A DNA stretch of 64,000 bases, from positions 3,286,001-3,350,000 of the forward strand of contig NZ_CP114287.1 of NCBI RefSeq assembly GCF_027111295.1. Reading direction: 5' to 3'. Both the position numbers and the translations under genes were made by a program. Shown piece after piece: positions 53,275 to 61,932 of the stretch. This stretch comes from Flavobacterium gelatinilyticum. GTDB lineage: Bacteria; Bacteroidota; Bacteroidia; Flavobacteriales; Flavobacteriaceae. The notes under the pieces are model-generated. The model saw only the letters and a list, made by a program, of their open reading frames with translations. It was not told the DNA's origin and ran no database searches. Within the stretch, counting starts at the first letter, position 1. Each line of letters opens with the position of its first letter.

Positions 53275-54330
53275 ATGGAAATAAAACATAAATCACATTT
53301 TCAGGATACATCTTTTTTTAAATCTTTTGGTTTAATGCCGGATGGCAGCGAAATTTTTGTTTTTGAACTGCAAAACAAAAACGGAATGAAAGCTGAAATA
53401 CTTAATTACGGAGCAGCTGTAAAATCGATACAAATTCCGGTCGATGGAAAACTGGTTGATGTTGTTTTAGGTTTCGATTCTCTCCAGTCGTATTTAGAAT
53501 CCTATAATCTGCCAAGTGCCCCTTACTTTGGAACTACAGTTGGCCGATATGCCGGAAGAATTCACAACGGCGTTTTTTCTTTAAACGGAAAAACCTATGA
53601 ACTGGCGAAAAACAATAATGGTAATTCGCTTCATGGCGGTAATTTGGGTTTCTGCAAAAAGGCATGGATTGTAAGCAATCAGACTTCGGGAGAAAATCCA
53701 TCAGTCACTTTTACGCTTGTAAGTGAAGACGGAGACGAAAATTATCCGGGCGAACTTACAGTGGATTTAACCTATACCCTAACAGAAGAAAATGAATTGA
53801 AACTGGAATACAAAGCGGTTTCTACAGAAGATACGGTTATAAATTTAACGCATCACAGTTATTTTAATCTTGACGGTCATGACGGAAATGTTCTTAACCA
53901 AAAGGTTTTTGTTGAGTCTGAAAAAATACTGGAAACAGATTCAGATAATATTCCAACCGGAAATTTTACGGATCTTAACAATCATAAATTCGATTTCAGA
54001 TCGCCGCAGCAATGTCCGGAATCTATCGACAATTCGTTTGTAGTAGAAAAAACAAATCATGCTGCTGCTGCTGTCTTATACAGCTCTAAAAACAACCTGA
54101 AAATGGATGTTTACACAGATCAGCCAAGTGTACATATATATGTAGGCGGTAATTGTTTTGATATTTTAAAAGGAAAAAACAATACTACATACCACAAAAC
54201 AAGCGGTATTTGCTTTGAAACTCAAAACTTTCCAGATGCACCTAACCAAAAGCATTTCCCAAATTCTGTTTTGAAAAAAGGCGAAGAATACACACAGAAA
54301 ACCATTTACAAGTTCGAAAATATAAGCTAA
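53275..54330 (+). CDS. galM: Aldose 1-epimerase, cytoplasmic copy
   Basis: The 351-residue mutarotase has no signal peptide. The catalytic residues are in SLHGGNLGFCKKAW, THHSYFNLDGHDGN and CFETQNFPDAPNQKHFPNS. First gene of the galM-galK-galT operon. It supplies alpha-galactose for the kinase. The paralogue at 29555 is lipid-anchored instead. Confidence 0.94.
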   Translation: MEIKHKSHFQDTSFFKSFGLMPDGSEIFVFELQNKNGMKAEILNYGAAVKSIQIPVDGKLVDVVLGFDSLQSYLESYNLPSAPYFGTTVGRYAGRIHNGVFSLNGKTYELAKNNNGNSLHGGNLGFCKKAWIVSNQTSGENPSVTFTLVSEDGDENYPGELTVDLTYTLTEENELKLEYKAVSTEDTVINLTHHSYFNLDGHDGNVLNQKVFVESEKILETDSDNIPTGNFTDLNNHKFDFRSPQQCPESIDNSFVVEKTNHAAAAVLYSSKNNLKMDVYTDQPSVHIYVGGNCFDILKGKNNTTYHKTSGICFETQNFPDAPNQKHFPNSVLKKGEEYTQKTIYKFENIS

Positions 54331-54361
54331 AAGCTAACTACCAATTACCAATACAAAAAAA

Positions 54362-55522
54362 ATGAATGAAATTTTAATACAAAACACCACTGCTTTTTTT
54401 GAAAAGTCTTTTGGGTCTGCTCCTCAAAAAGTAGTTCTTTCTCCTGGAAGAATTAATATCATTGGAGAACATATTGATTATAATGACGGTTACGTACTGC
54501 CTGCCGCTATTGATAAAGTAATTTGTTTTGCTTTCGAAAAAAACAATACAAAGACATCAAAAATCATTGCAATCGACTTAAATGAAGAGTTTGAAATCGA
54601 TTTGACTGCCAAAGTTGAGCTTAATGATGTGGTTTGGACCAATTATATCCGTGGTGTAATTAAGCAATTACAGGATAACGGATTTTCTTTTGAAGGATTT
54701 AACTGCGTTTTCAGCAGTAACATTCCGGTTGGTTCAGGATTGTCATCTTCGGCTGCTTTAGAGTGCGGGATGATCTTCGGCATTAAATCTCTTTTTGATT
54801 TAAAAATTGAAAAAGTCGATATAGCATTATTAGGACAAAAAGCAGAACACTGGGTAGGTATCAACTGCGGTATTATGGACCAGTTTTCCAGCGTACACGG
54901 TCTTGAAAATAAAGTAATAAAATTAGACTGCAATACACTGGATTTTGAATATCACAATGCTGATTTCAAAGATTATTCGCTTGTTTTGTTTGACAGTAAT
55001 GTAAAACATTCTCTTTTTACATCTGAATACAACACCCGCAGAATCGAATGTGAAGAAGGTTTATCGATTATAAAAAGTAATTTTCCTGAAGTAAAAAGTT
55101 TTAGGGATGCTTCTGAAGAACAGGTTTTGAGTCTTAAAGATAAAATGAGCGCAAAAGTTTTCAGCCGTGTTCATTTTGTTGTAAAAGAAATCAACCGCGT
55201 TGTAAAAGCCTGCGAAGCCCTGGATCAGGGAAATATAGAACTATTAGGACAATTGCTGTTTGATACTCATTACGGATTATCTCAGGAATATGAGGTAAGC
55301 TGCGCTGAACTTGACATGCTTGTAGACACGGCAAAAGCCGATGATTCGATCATAGGATCGCGTCTTATGGGAGGCGGATTTGGAGGCTGCACCATAAATT
55401 TAATAAAAAAAGGTCACGAAAATGAGGTAAAAAGTAAGTTTTCAAATCTTTATTTAGATACATTTGGGATTGAATTAAAATTCTATGATGTAAAAATCTC
55501 AAATGGAACAACATTACTTTAA
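54362..55522 (+). CDS. galK: Galactokinase
   Basis: This GHMP kinase (386 residues) phosphorylates alpha-D-galactose. The motifs are SPGRINIIGEHIDYNDGYVL, IPVGSGLSSSAALECG (ATP loop) and GSRLMGGGFGGCTINL. It starts 31 bases after galM and ends 14 bases before galT. The catalytic Asp is in NCGIMDQFSS. Confidence 0.96.
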   Translation: MNEILIQNTTAFFEKSFGSAPQKVVLSPGRINIIGEHIDYNDGYVLPAAIDKVICFAFEKNNTKTSKIIAIDLNEEFEIDLTAKVELNDVVWTNYIRGVIKQLQDNGFSFEGFNCVFSSNIPVGSGLSSSAALECGMIFGIKSLFDLKIEKVDIALLGQKAEHWVGINCGIMDQFSSVHGLENKVIKLDCNTLDFEYHNADFKDYSLVLFDSNVKHSLFTSEYNTRRIECEEGLSIIKSNFPEVKSFRDASEEQVLSLKDKMSAKVFSRVHFVVKEINRVVKACEALDQGNIELLGQLLFDTHYGLSQEYEVSCAELDMLVDTAKADDSIIGSRLMGGGFGGCTINLIKKGHENEVKSKFSNLYLDTFGIELKFYDVKISNGTTLL

Positions 55523-55536
55523 TACAAGACAGCACA

Positions 55537-56598
55537 ATGAAAAATTTTGACATTAACGAAGATCCGCACAGACGTTTTAATCCGCTAATCAACGAATGGG
55601 TTTTAGTATCACCTCATCGCGCAAAACGTCCGTGGCAGGGACAAAATGAAACTATTTCTACAGAATCACTTCCTAAATACGACGAGACATGTTATTTATG
55701 TCCGGGAAATGTTCGTGCAAATGGCGTAAGCAACCCTGCATATAAAAACAGTTTTGTTTTTGATAATGATTTTGCCGCAATGAAACAGGACGAAATTATT
55801 TTTGAAGAAGATATTAAACATACTTTTTTTAAAGCAAAACCGGAACAGGGAATTTCGAGAGTAGTTTGTTTTTCACCAAGACATGATCTTACGCTTCCTG
55901 AAATGGAAGTTGCCGATATCGAAAACATTGTAAGAACCTGGCAGAAAGAATATACAGATCTTGGAAGTATTAAATACATCAACCACGTTCAGATTTTTGA
56001 AAATAAAGGAAGTGTTATGGGATGCAGCAACCCGCACCCGCACGGACAAATCTGGGCACAGTCATCACTGCCTACTCAGGTTGAGAAAACGCACAACAGC
56101 TTAAAAGCCTATTACGATAAAAACCAAAGAACGCTTTTAGAAGATTACGTTCAGGCCGAATTAAGAGTAGGAACCCGAGTTGTACTCGAAAACGATCATT
56201 TCGTGGCATTGGTTCCGTTCTGGGCAATCTGGCCTTACGAAACAATGATTGTAAGTAAAAAAGCCATCAGTAAAATCACTGATTTTAATGCTGATGAAGT
56301 TAAGGCTTATGCTAAAATCTTAAAGCAATTAACGATTAAATACGATAATTTATTCAGCACCTCGTTCCCGTATTCATCAGGAATCCATCAGGCACCAACA
56401 GATGGTTTTGATCATCCGGAATGGCATTTCCACATGCATTTTTACCCGCCTTTGTTACGTTCGGCTACGGTAAAAAAATTCATGGTAGGGTACGAAATGA
56501 TGGGAGAATCGCAAAGAGATATTACTCCTGAAAAAAGTGCCGAAATTTTAAGGCAGCAGGCTGAAATACATTATAAAGCAGCAGTAAAAATTGACTAA
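55537..56598 (+). CDS. galT: Galactose-1-phosphate uridylyltransferase
   Basis: The 353-residue enzyme exchanges galactose 1-phosphate with UDP-glucose. The nucleophile motif is NPHPHGQIWA (His-Pro-His). A Cys pair in TCYLCPGNVRANG likely binds Zn, as in E. coli GalT. The C-terminal YSSGIHQAPTDG and HFHMHFYPPLLR are typical. No galE is present in the window, so epimerisation must come from elsewhere. Confidence 0.96.
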   Translation: MKNFDINEDPHRRFNPLINEWVLVSPHRAKRPWQGQNETISTESLPKYDETCYLCPGNVRANGVSNPAYKNSFVFDNDFAAMKQDEIIFEEDIKHTFFKAKPEQGISRVVCFSPRHDLTLPEMEVADIENIVRTWQKEYTDLGSIKYINHVQIFENKGSVMGCSNPHPHGQIWAQSSLPTQVEKTHNSLKAYYDKNQRTLLEDYVQAELRVGTRVVLENDHFVALVPFWAIWPYETMIVSKKAISKITDFNADEVKAYAKILKQLTIKYDNLFSTSFPYSSGIHQAPTDGFDHPEWHFHMHFYPPLLRSATVKKFMVGYEMMGESQRDITPEKSAEILRQQAEIHYKAAVKID

Positions 56599-56650
56599 AA
56601 ATAGTAATGTAACAGGCGCCGGATAAAAATTTAACAGAATATCCTGCAGA

Positions 56651-56671
56651 TAAATGTAAATAATACATTTA
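56651..56671. promoter_or_regulatory. AraR operator upstream of the sugar symporter
   Basis: TAAATGT-AAATAAT-ACATTTA, a perfect 7-bp inverted repeat with the family spacing. It lies 28 bases upstream of a -7 element TAAATTTG (56699-56706), that is, at or near the -33 region. Confidence 0.65.
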
Positions 56672-56698
56672 AAATAACAGATTTATCAGTTTTTATTT

Positions 56699-56706
56699 TA
56701 AATTTG
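56699..56706 (+). promoter_or_regulatory. -7 element of the symporter promoter
   Basis: Exact TAnnTTTG match (TAAATTTG), about 140 bases before the start codon. It separates the symporter from the galactose operon as a transcription unit. Confidence 0.55.
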
Positions 56707-56846
56707 GCTCCTGTTCATGTTTTAATAAAAAAATAACACTATAAAAACACATATTACATTTTTAATCAAATTAAACCACACAAAAACCATTTTCAAACTT
56801 TAAACAAACAAATACCTTATACTAATTATCTAAAATACTATTAACA

Positions 56847-58532
56847 ATGAACCAAAACCTCTCCTTCGCAGATTATGCGGTTTTTATTATCTATTTTATT
56901 GTAGTCTCTGTCTACGGCTACACCGTTTACCGCAAGCGTAAACAAGACGAGCAGGACGCTAAAGCATACTTTTTGGCCGAAGGTAACTTAACCTGGTGGG
57001 CTATTGGGGCTTCATTAATTGCTTCTAACATCTCAGCAGAACAATTCATCGGAATGAGCGGTGAAGGTTTCTTTTTAGGAATCGCTGTTGCAGCTTACGA
57101 ATGGCTTGCAGCTGTTGCTCTTATTATTGTTGCCGTATGGTTCATTCCTGTATATCTTAAAAATAAGATTTACACTATGCCACAATTCTTAAAAACACGT
57201 TATAACGAGTCTACTGCACTTATTATGGCTGTTTTCTGGTTGTTTTTATACGTTTTCGTAAACTTAACTTCTATTTTATATTTAGGAGCTGTAGCCATCA
57301 ACGGATTAGCGGGAGGTGAATATCTTCACGTAATTATGGTTGGTTTAGCAGTATTTGCTTTGTTCATTTCGTTAGGAGGAATGAAAGTGGTTGCTTATAC
57401 TGACGTTATTCAGGTTGCCGTGTTAATCATTGGAGGTTTAGTAACTTCTTATATCGCTCTTACTACTGTTGGAGAATATTTTGGCGTGGGCCAGGATGCT
57501 ATCGCAGGTTTCAAAGTCTTAATGAGAGAAGCCCCTGAGCATTTCAAAATGATTATTCCGGAACCAACTGCCACTTCATCTCAGGAAGAAATCAATAAAT
57601 ATTTAACTTTCCCTGGTTTAATGTCTTATGTTGCCGGTATCTGGATCATTAACTTAAACTATTGGGGATGTAACCAGTACATTACACAAAGAGCTCTTGG
57701 TGCAGATTTACAAACAGCCCGTACTGGAATTTTATTTGCCGGTATGTTAAAATTATTAATGCCGCTTATCGTAATGCTTCCGGGTATTGCTGCTTATGTT
57801 TTATATACAAACGGACATTTACCTCAATTAGTTGGAGGAAAAGACGGTGCTTACTCTGCTGTATTAACATTCCTTCCAACCGGATTAAAAGGACTTTCTG
57901 TTGCGGCTTTAACTGCTGCGATCGTAGCTTCATTAGCTGGAAAAGTAAACAGTATCTCTACTATCTATACTTTAGATATTCATAAAAAATACATCCAGAA
58001 AGAAGCCGGCGAAAAACAACAGGTAAACATTGGTAGAATTGCCGTTTTTGCTGCTATGCTTTTAGCAGTATTATTTACATGGAATGATATCTTAGGAATT
58101 GGCGGTGTCGGCGGATTCACTTATATCCAGAAATATACAGGATTCATCAGCCCTGGAGTATTTGCAATGTTCTTCCTTGGTATGTTCTGGAAAAGAACTA
58201 CAGGAGCAGCTGCAATTGTGGGTGTAATTTTAGGATTTGTATTATCTGTTTTATTCAACGAATATGCTCCGGCTTTATTCGGAAACGAAACACTTTTATA
58301 TACAGCTTATCCTAACGGAAAAGGCGCTTTCGAAATTCCATTCCATATTTGTATGGGATTATCATTCTTCATCACCATGTTAGTAATGATCTTAATGAGT
58401 TTCGCAGGACCAAAAGTTAACCCTAAAGCATTCGAGACTGAACCTGGAATGTTTAAAGTTAAACCACAAACAACGGTTTTAATTGTTATTACAATGTTGA
58501 TTATCGTAGCATTATACGTTAAATTCTGGTAA
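56847..58532 (+). CDS. Sodium/sugar symporter (SSS family)
   Basis: The 561-residue inner-membrane protein has about 14 helices. QDAKAYFLAEGNLTWWAIGASLIASNISAEQFIGMSG in part is the SSS sodium/sugar start, followed by LTSILYLGAVAING and NYWGCNQYITQRALGA, typical of vSGLT-type galactose/glucose and related transporters. It moves a monosaccharide with sodium. Position after galT first suggests galactose, but an AraR-type operator and own promoter upstream suggest arabinose uptake, or both. Strong terminator after it. Confidence 0.9.
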   Translation: MNQNLSFADYAVFIIYFIVVSVYGYTVYRKRKQDEQDAKAYFLAEGNLTWWAIGASLIASNISAEQFIGMSGEGFFLGIAVAAYEWLAAVALIIVAVWFIPVYLKNKIYTMPQFLKTRYNESTALIMAVFWLFLYVFVNLTSILYLGAVAINGLAGGEYLHVIMVGLAVFALFISLGGMKVVAYTDVIQVAVLIIGGLVTSYIALTTVGEYFGVGQDAIAGFKVLMREAPEHFKMIIPEPTATSSQEEINKYLTFPGLMSYVAGIWIINLNYWGCNQYITQRALGADLQTARTGILFAGMLKLLMPLIVMLPGIAAYVLYTNGHLPQLVGGKDGAYSAVLTFLPTGLKGLSVAALTAAIVASLAGKVNSISTIYTLDIHKKYIQKEAGEKQQVNIGRIAVFAAMLLAVLFTWNDILGIGGVGGFTYIQKYTGFISPGVFAMFFLGMFWKRTTGAAAIVGVILGFVLSVLFNEYAPALFGNETLLYTAYPNGKGAFEIPFHICMGLSFFITMLVMILMSFAGPKVNPKAFETEPGMFKVKPQTTVLIVITMLIIVALYVKFW

Positions 58533-58555
58533 TAACTATCAATATAATTTTTAAG

Positions 58556-58584
58556 AAGGATCTCATTACTGAGATCCTTTTTTT
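58556..58584 (+). terminator. Terminator after the symporter
   Basis: 9-bp stem AAGGATCTC / GAGATCCTT, 6-base loop, T run. Confidence 0.9.
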
Positions 58585-58739
58585 ATGGATTATCACCAAA
58601 TAAAACACCTAAGCTATTGATAATGAATGTCTAAAAATTTTAACGAGAGAAATAATAATAAATACAGGTTTTAACGATCTCTTTTAACTACTTTCGTGCC
58701 TAAATTTTGACACCCATTTTCACTAAAAACAAGACCAAT

Positions 58740-60362
58740 ATGATTAAAAAACTACTCTTTATTTTACTCTTTTTCTGTGCTTTTTTTCAGGGGCATTCGC
58801 AGAAAGAATTATCAACTGACTACAAATACGATGTAAGCGCGCCTTACAAAGTTAGAGATGCCGAAGCCAAATATTATTTTGCACAAGGCAATGAAGTTGT
58901 TGCGATAAAATTTTACAAGAAAAAAATTTACATCCAGAAGTTTAATGCAGATAAGCCAGAATTTATTTCTGAAAAGGAATACGAAAAATACTTTCCAAAA
59001 GATCGTGTAATCGAAGCTGTTAAGGAAATCAACAACAATTTTTATATTTTCTATTCTATTTACGAAGATAAAAAAGAACAATTGTACAGCCAGCAGATTG
59101 ATTTTGCAAAAGGAGAATTTTCAGGGAGCCCAAAACTTCTGATTACGGTTAACGAAAAAATAGTCCCAACTTATTTAGAGAGCGGCTACAAGTTTAACAT
59201 TCTTCCCACTTTAGATAAAAAGTCTCTTTTGGTAAAATATCGTAAAAAACCGGAGTTTAAAAACGATAAAAAAAGTTTTGACATCATAGGATTATATGCT
59301 TTTGACGGAAACCTGAATAAAGTTTCAGACAAAGAAATTACAATGCCTTATACAGAACGCCGTATGGATAATCTGGATTACAAGATTGACAACAAATCAA
59401 ATTTGTATATGCTGACCAAAGTATTTCATGATGACAGTAATGATGATAAAAAAAGTAAAAACGATACTGTAGCGAACTACCATATCGAATTGTTTACCAT
59501 TTCGCCCGATTCTGAAAAAATGAACATTACAAAGATTGAGAATAAAGACAAATTTATTACCCGTCTCTGGATGTTTGATTCGCCTAAAGGAGGCGCATTT
59601 GTAGGCGGTTATTATAATAACGGAAAAGGAAAAGACTTTGCTGACAACTGCGATGGTATTATTTTGTATAAAATGAAAGAAGACGGCAGTTTGACTGATC
59701 AGTACAGTTATCAAATTCCTTTGGATTTAATTAACGAATACAGCAGCGAAAAAGAGAAGAAAAGAAACAACAAAAAAGAGGAAAAAGGCGAAGGTGCCAA
59801 AATAAAAAATTTAAAGCTGAAAGACCTTCATATGCGTGAAGACGGAAGCATTGTTCTCGTTGGCGAACAGGATTATACGGTTACCACAACCATAACCAGT
59901 TTCTCAAACGGAAGCACCAGTACGCATACCTCAACCAGTTATTATTTTAACGATATAATTGCTGCCAAAATTAACCCTGACGGAAAATTAGGATGGATGA
60001 AAAAAATCCCGAAGTTCCAAAGAGGTGGTGCCGGTCAGGGCAGTATGTCTTATAAATTTTTCTGTAACGATACCGATAATTTCTTCGTGTTTCTGGACAA
60101 TGTAAAAAATATTGATCTTCCAATCGATAAAACACCTGCCATGCATTCAGACAAATACGGAGGTTACTTAACAGCGGTAAAGATCAATGATAAAACCGGA
60201 GAACTAAAAAAAGGTTCGATCATGAACCTGCGCGAAATAGAAGATTTTGAACTTTATCAGTTTTCTACAAAACGTTTAACCAAAACAAGCGACACGACTT
60301 TTGTGCTTGAAGCATACAAAAAGAAAAAAGAAGATGTAATGCTTAAAGTTACTTTAAAATAA
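58740..60362 (+). CDS. Secreted protein of unknown function (540 residues)
   Basis: I do not recognise this family. The start at 58740 gives a clear signal peptide (LLFILLFFCAFFQGHSQ). The mature part is rich in charged residues and beta-strand-like segments such as RLWMFDSPKGGAFVGGYYNN, VLVGEQDYTVTT and LGWMKKIPKFQRGG, spaced like a propeller of the kind found in secreted Bacteroidota proteins. A Lys/Glu-rich stretch at about residues 337-365 (KEKKRNNKKEEKGEG) is a likely flexible linker. There is no C-terminal sorting domain. It stands alone between two terminators. Confidence 0.7.
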   Translation: MIKKLLFILLFFCAFFQGHSQKELSTDYKYDVSAPYKVRDAEAKYYFAQGNEVVAIKFYKKKIYIQKFNADKPEFISEKEYEKYFPKDRVIEAVKEINNNFYIFYSIYEDKKEQLYSQQIDFAKGEFSGSPKLLITVNEKIVPTYLESGYKFNILPTLDKKSLLVKYRKKPEFKNDKKSFDIIGLYAFDGNLNKVSDKEITMPYTERRMDNLDYKIDNKSNLYMLTKVFHDDSNDDKKSKNDTVANYHIELFTISPDSEKMNITKIENKDKFITRLWMFDSPKGGAFVGGYYNNGKGKDFADNCDGIILYKMKEDGSLTDQYSYQIPLDLINEYSSEKEKKRNNKKEEKGEGAKIKNLKLKDLHMREDGSIVLVGEQDYTVTTTITSFSNGSTSTHTSTSYYFNDIIAAKINPDGKLGWMKKIPKFQRGGAGQGSMSYKFFCNDTDNFFVFLDNVKNIDLPIDKTPAMHSDKYGGYLTAVKINDKTGELKKGSIMNLREIEDFELYQFSTKRLTKTSDTTFVLEAYKKKKEDVMLKVTLK

Positions 60363-60366
60363 AAAA

Positions 60367-60398
60367 AATAAGAGACCTACGGGTCTCTTATTTTTTTT
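60367..60398. terminator. Terminator after the 540-residue protein gene
   Basis: 11-bp perfect stem AATAAGAGACC / GGTCTCTTATT with 4-base loop TACG and T runs; A runs precede, so it can act both ways, including for the small gene at 60417. Confidence 0.85.
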
Positions 60399-60416
60399 AT
60401 TTACTTTTATAAAGAT

Positions 60417-60545
60417 CTATTTCTCTTTTAATAATTTTTCCAAATATTCAATTTTTTCTTTTTCAGCCTGAACCAAACGTTCATACAATTCAACAACTTT
60501 GTCAAGGGGATTGAATGTTGGCTGAAATTGAACATTTGAATTCAT
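60417..60545 (-). CDS. Small coiled-coil protein (42 residues)
   Basis: An ATG at 60545 opens a 42-codon frame with the helical heptad segment KVVELYERLVQAEKEKIEYL. Such a tail also occurs at the C terminus of XRE-type regulators, so it might be a remnant or a free oligomerisation peptide. It lies downstream of the oxidoreductase terminator, on the same strand. Short, but the composition is protein-like. Confidence 0.5.
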   Translation of the reverse strand: MNSNVQFQPTFNPLDKVVELYERLVQAEKEKIEYLEKLLKEK

Positions 60546-60564
60546 CGAAGCATTGTCATCTCAG

Positions 60565-60594
60565 CAAAAAAAAGCCCTGATTATTCAGAGCTTT
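60565..60594 (-). terminator. Terminator overlapping the oxidoreductase stop codon
   Basis: On the minus strand AAAGCTCTGA / TCAGGGCTTT (one G-T pair) with the TAA stop inside the 4-base loop, then eight T residues. The last codons are thus inside the hairpin. Confidence 0.8.
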
Positions 60595-61831
60595 GTTCTT
60601 TTTGCATATTTAGTAAATACGCCATATTGGCTATTACGTGATCGTGTTTTTTGACGAATGAATTTTCTTCGTCCCAGACATAACCCGCTAAAACAGCGCA
60701 TATTTTTTCTTTTACTTCCGGGTTTTCGGGCTGATGGAAAAACAACGTCTGCAGGTTTCCTGTGTACCATTCTTGTACATAAGTAGTAAAAACTGCAATT
60801 CCGCGTTTCATGTATTGCGTGAATTCTTCCTCCCAATCAACAGGAATTCCTTGTGATTCTTTCAAATATAATTTTGCAGCCAGCATTCCGGACTCAGTTG
60901 CAAAAGCTACACCTGATGAAAATACAGGATCAAGGAATTCAGAACTATTTCCGGTTAAGGCAAAACCATCACCGTACATTCTTTTTACCGCTCTTGAATA
61001 GTTTTCAAGCTTTACAGGTTCAAATAAAAATTCTGTTCCTTTAAATCTTTTGATATAATAATCAGATTTCTGAATGGCATTTCGCAAAGCCTCAGCATTA
61101 TCTTTATTTTCAGAAAGCGAATTGATAAAATCTGTTGGACCAACAACTCCTAAACTTGTATTTCCGTTTGAGAACGGAATTACCCAAAGCCAGACTTCGG
61201 TTTCCAGAATATCAAATGAAATTTGAGTTCCCTCTTCGCCTTCTTCTCTGTTAATGTCTTTTACATGAGTAAAAATAGATGAATGCGGATCTAATTTAGA
61301 CGGCGTATCCAAATCTAAAAGTCTTGGTAAAACACGTCCGTATCCGCTGGAATCGATAATAAAATCAGCGTGGATTTCTTTTAAATTTCCGTCTTTATCT
61401 TTTACGATAGTTTTTGATTTTTTTCCTTCAAAAGAAACTTCCAAAACTTCGGTTTCAAATTCCAGATCAATACCTTTACGAACTACTTCCTGAGCCATAG
61501 TATTGTCAAAATCAGCACGCGGCACCTGCCAGGTCCAGTCCCAGCCTTCTCCAAATTTTTTACTGAAGTCAAAAACACATATTTCTTCTCCCCTGATAAA
61601 ACGGGCACCTAGCTTTTTTTCAAAATTCATAGAATCAAGAGCTTCAAAAAGCTCAGCTTCAGCAAAATGATCCATTACACGAGGAATTAAACTTTCGCCA
61701 ACCACAAGTCTCGGAAACTTTGTTTTTTCTACAACTTTTACTTTTACATTATTTTTATGAAGATATGATGCAGAAACACATCCTGAGGGTCCTGCCCCAA
61801 TGACTAAAACATCTACAAACTCCTTTGTCAT
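60581..61831 (-). CDS. FAD-dependent oxidoreductase (halogenase/geranylgeranyl-reductase-like), probable flexirubin cluster gene
   Basis: The 416-residue cytoplasmic protein has an N-terminal Rossmann FAD motif (VDVLVIGAGPSGCVSASYLH) and the second FAD motif GDGFALTGNSSEFLDPVFSSG. The segment WDWTWQVPRADFDNTM is typical of the flavin monooxygenase group related to tryptophan halogenases. The lysine-containing PRLVVGESLIPR follows the halogenase layout, but I do not see a WxWxIP tryptophan-halogenase core. In flavobacteria this gene stands next to tyrosine ammonia-lyase in flexirubin/aryl-polyene clusters. It is divergent from that gene. Confidence 0.8.
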   Translation of the reverse strand: MTKEFVDVLVIGAGPSGCVSASYLHKNNVKVKVVEKTKFPRLVVGESLIPRVMDHFAEAELFEALDSMNFEKKLGARFIRGEEICVFDFSKKFGEGWDWTWQVPRADFDNTMAQEVVRKGIDLEFETEVLEVSFEGKKSKTIVKDKDGNLKEIHADFIIDSSGYGRVLPRLLDLDTPSKLDPHSSIFTHVKDINREEGEEGTQISFDILETEVWLWVIPFSNGNTSLGVVGPTDFINSLSENKDNAEALRNAIQKSDYYIKRFKGTEFLFEPVKLENYSRAVKRMYGDGFALTGNSSEFLDPVFSSGVAFATESGMLAAKLYLKESQGIPVDWEEEFTQYMKRGIAVFTTYVQEWYTGNLQTLFFHQPENPEVKEKICAVLAGYVWDEENSFVKKHDHVIANMAYLLNMQKEQSSE

Positions 61832-61870
61832 AATAAAAATATTATCAATTATTAACCTACATTTGCCATC

Positions 61871-61896
61871 ATCAAAATAACTACATTTATTTTGAT
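61871..61896. promoter_or_regulatory. Palindrome between the oxidoreductase and TAL genes
   Basis: A perfect 10-bp inverted repeat ATCAAAATAA-CTACAT-TTATTTTGAT between two divergent genes (40 bases from one start, 37 from the other). Both strands read TTATTTTG, a near -7 element. Confidence 0.55.
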
Positions 61897-61932
61897 AAAT
61901 AAAATTAAATTAGCACAACTAAAATCGATTTA

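Noticed and set aside
60581..61831. True tryptophan halogenase
   Set aside because: The FAD motifs fit the wider flavin monooxygenase group, but the WxWxIP core and a clear catalytic Lys motif are not evident.
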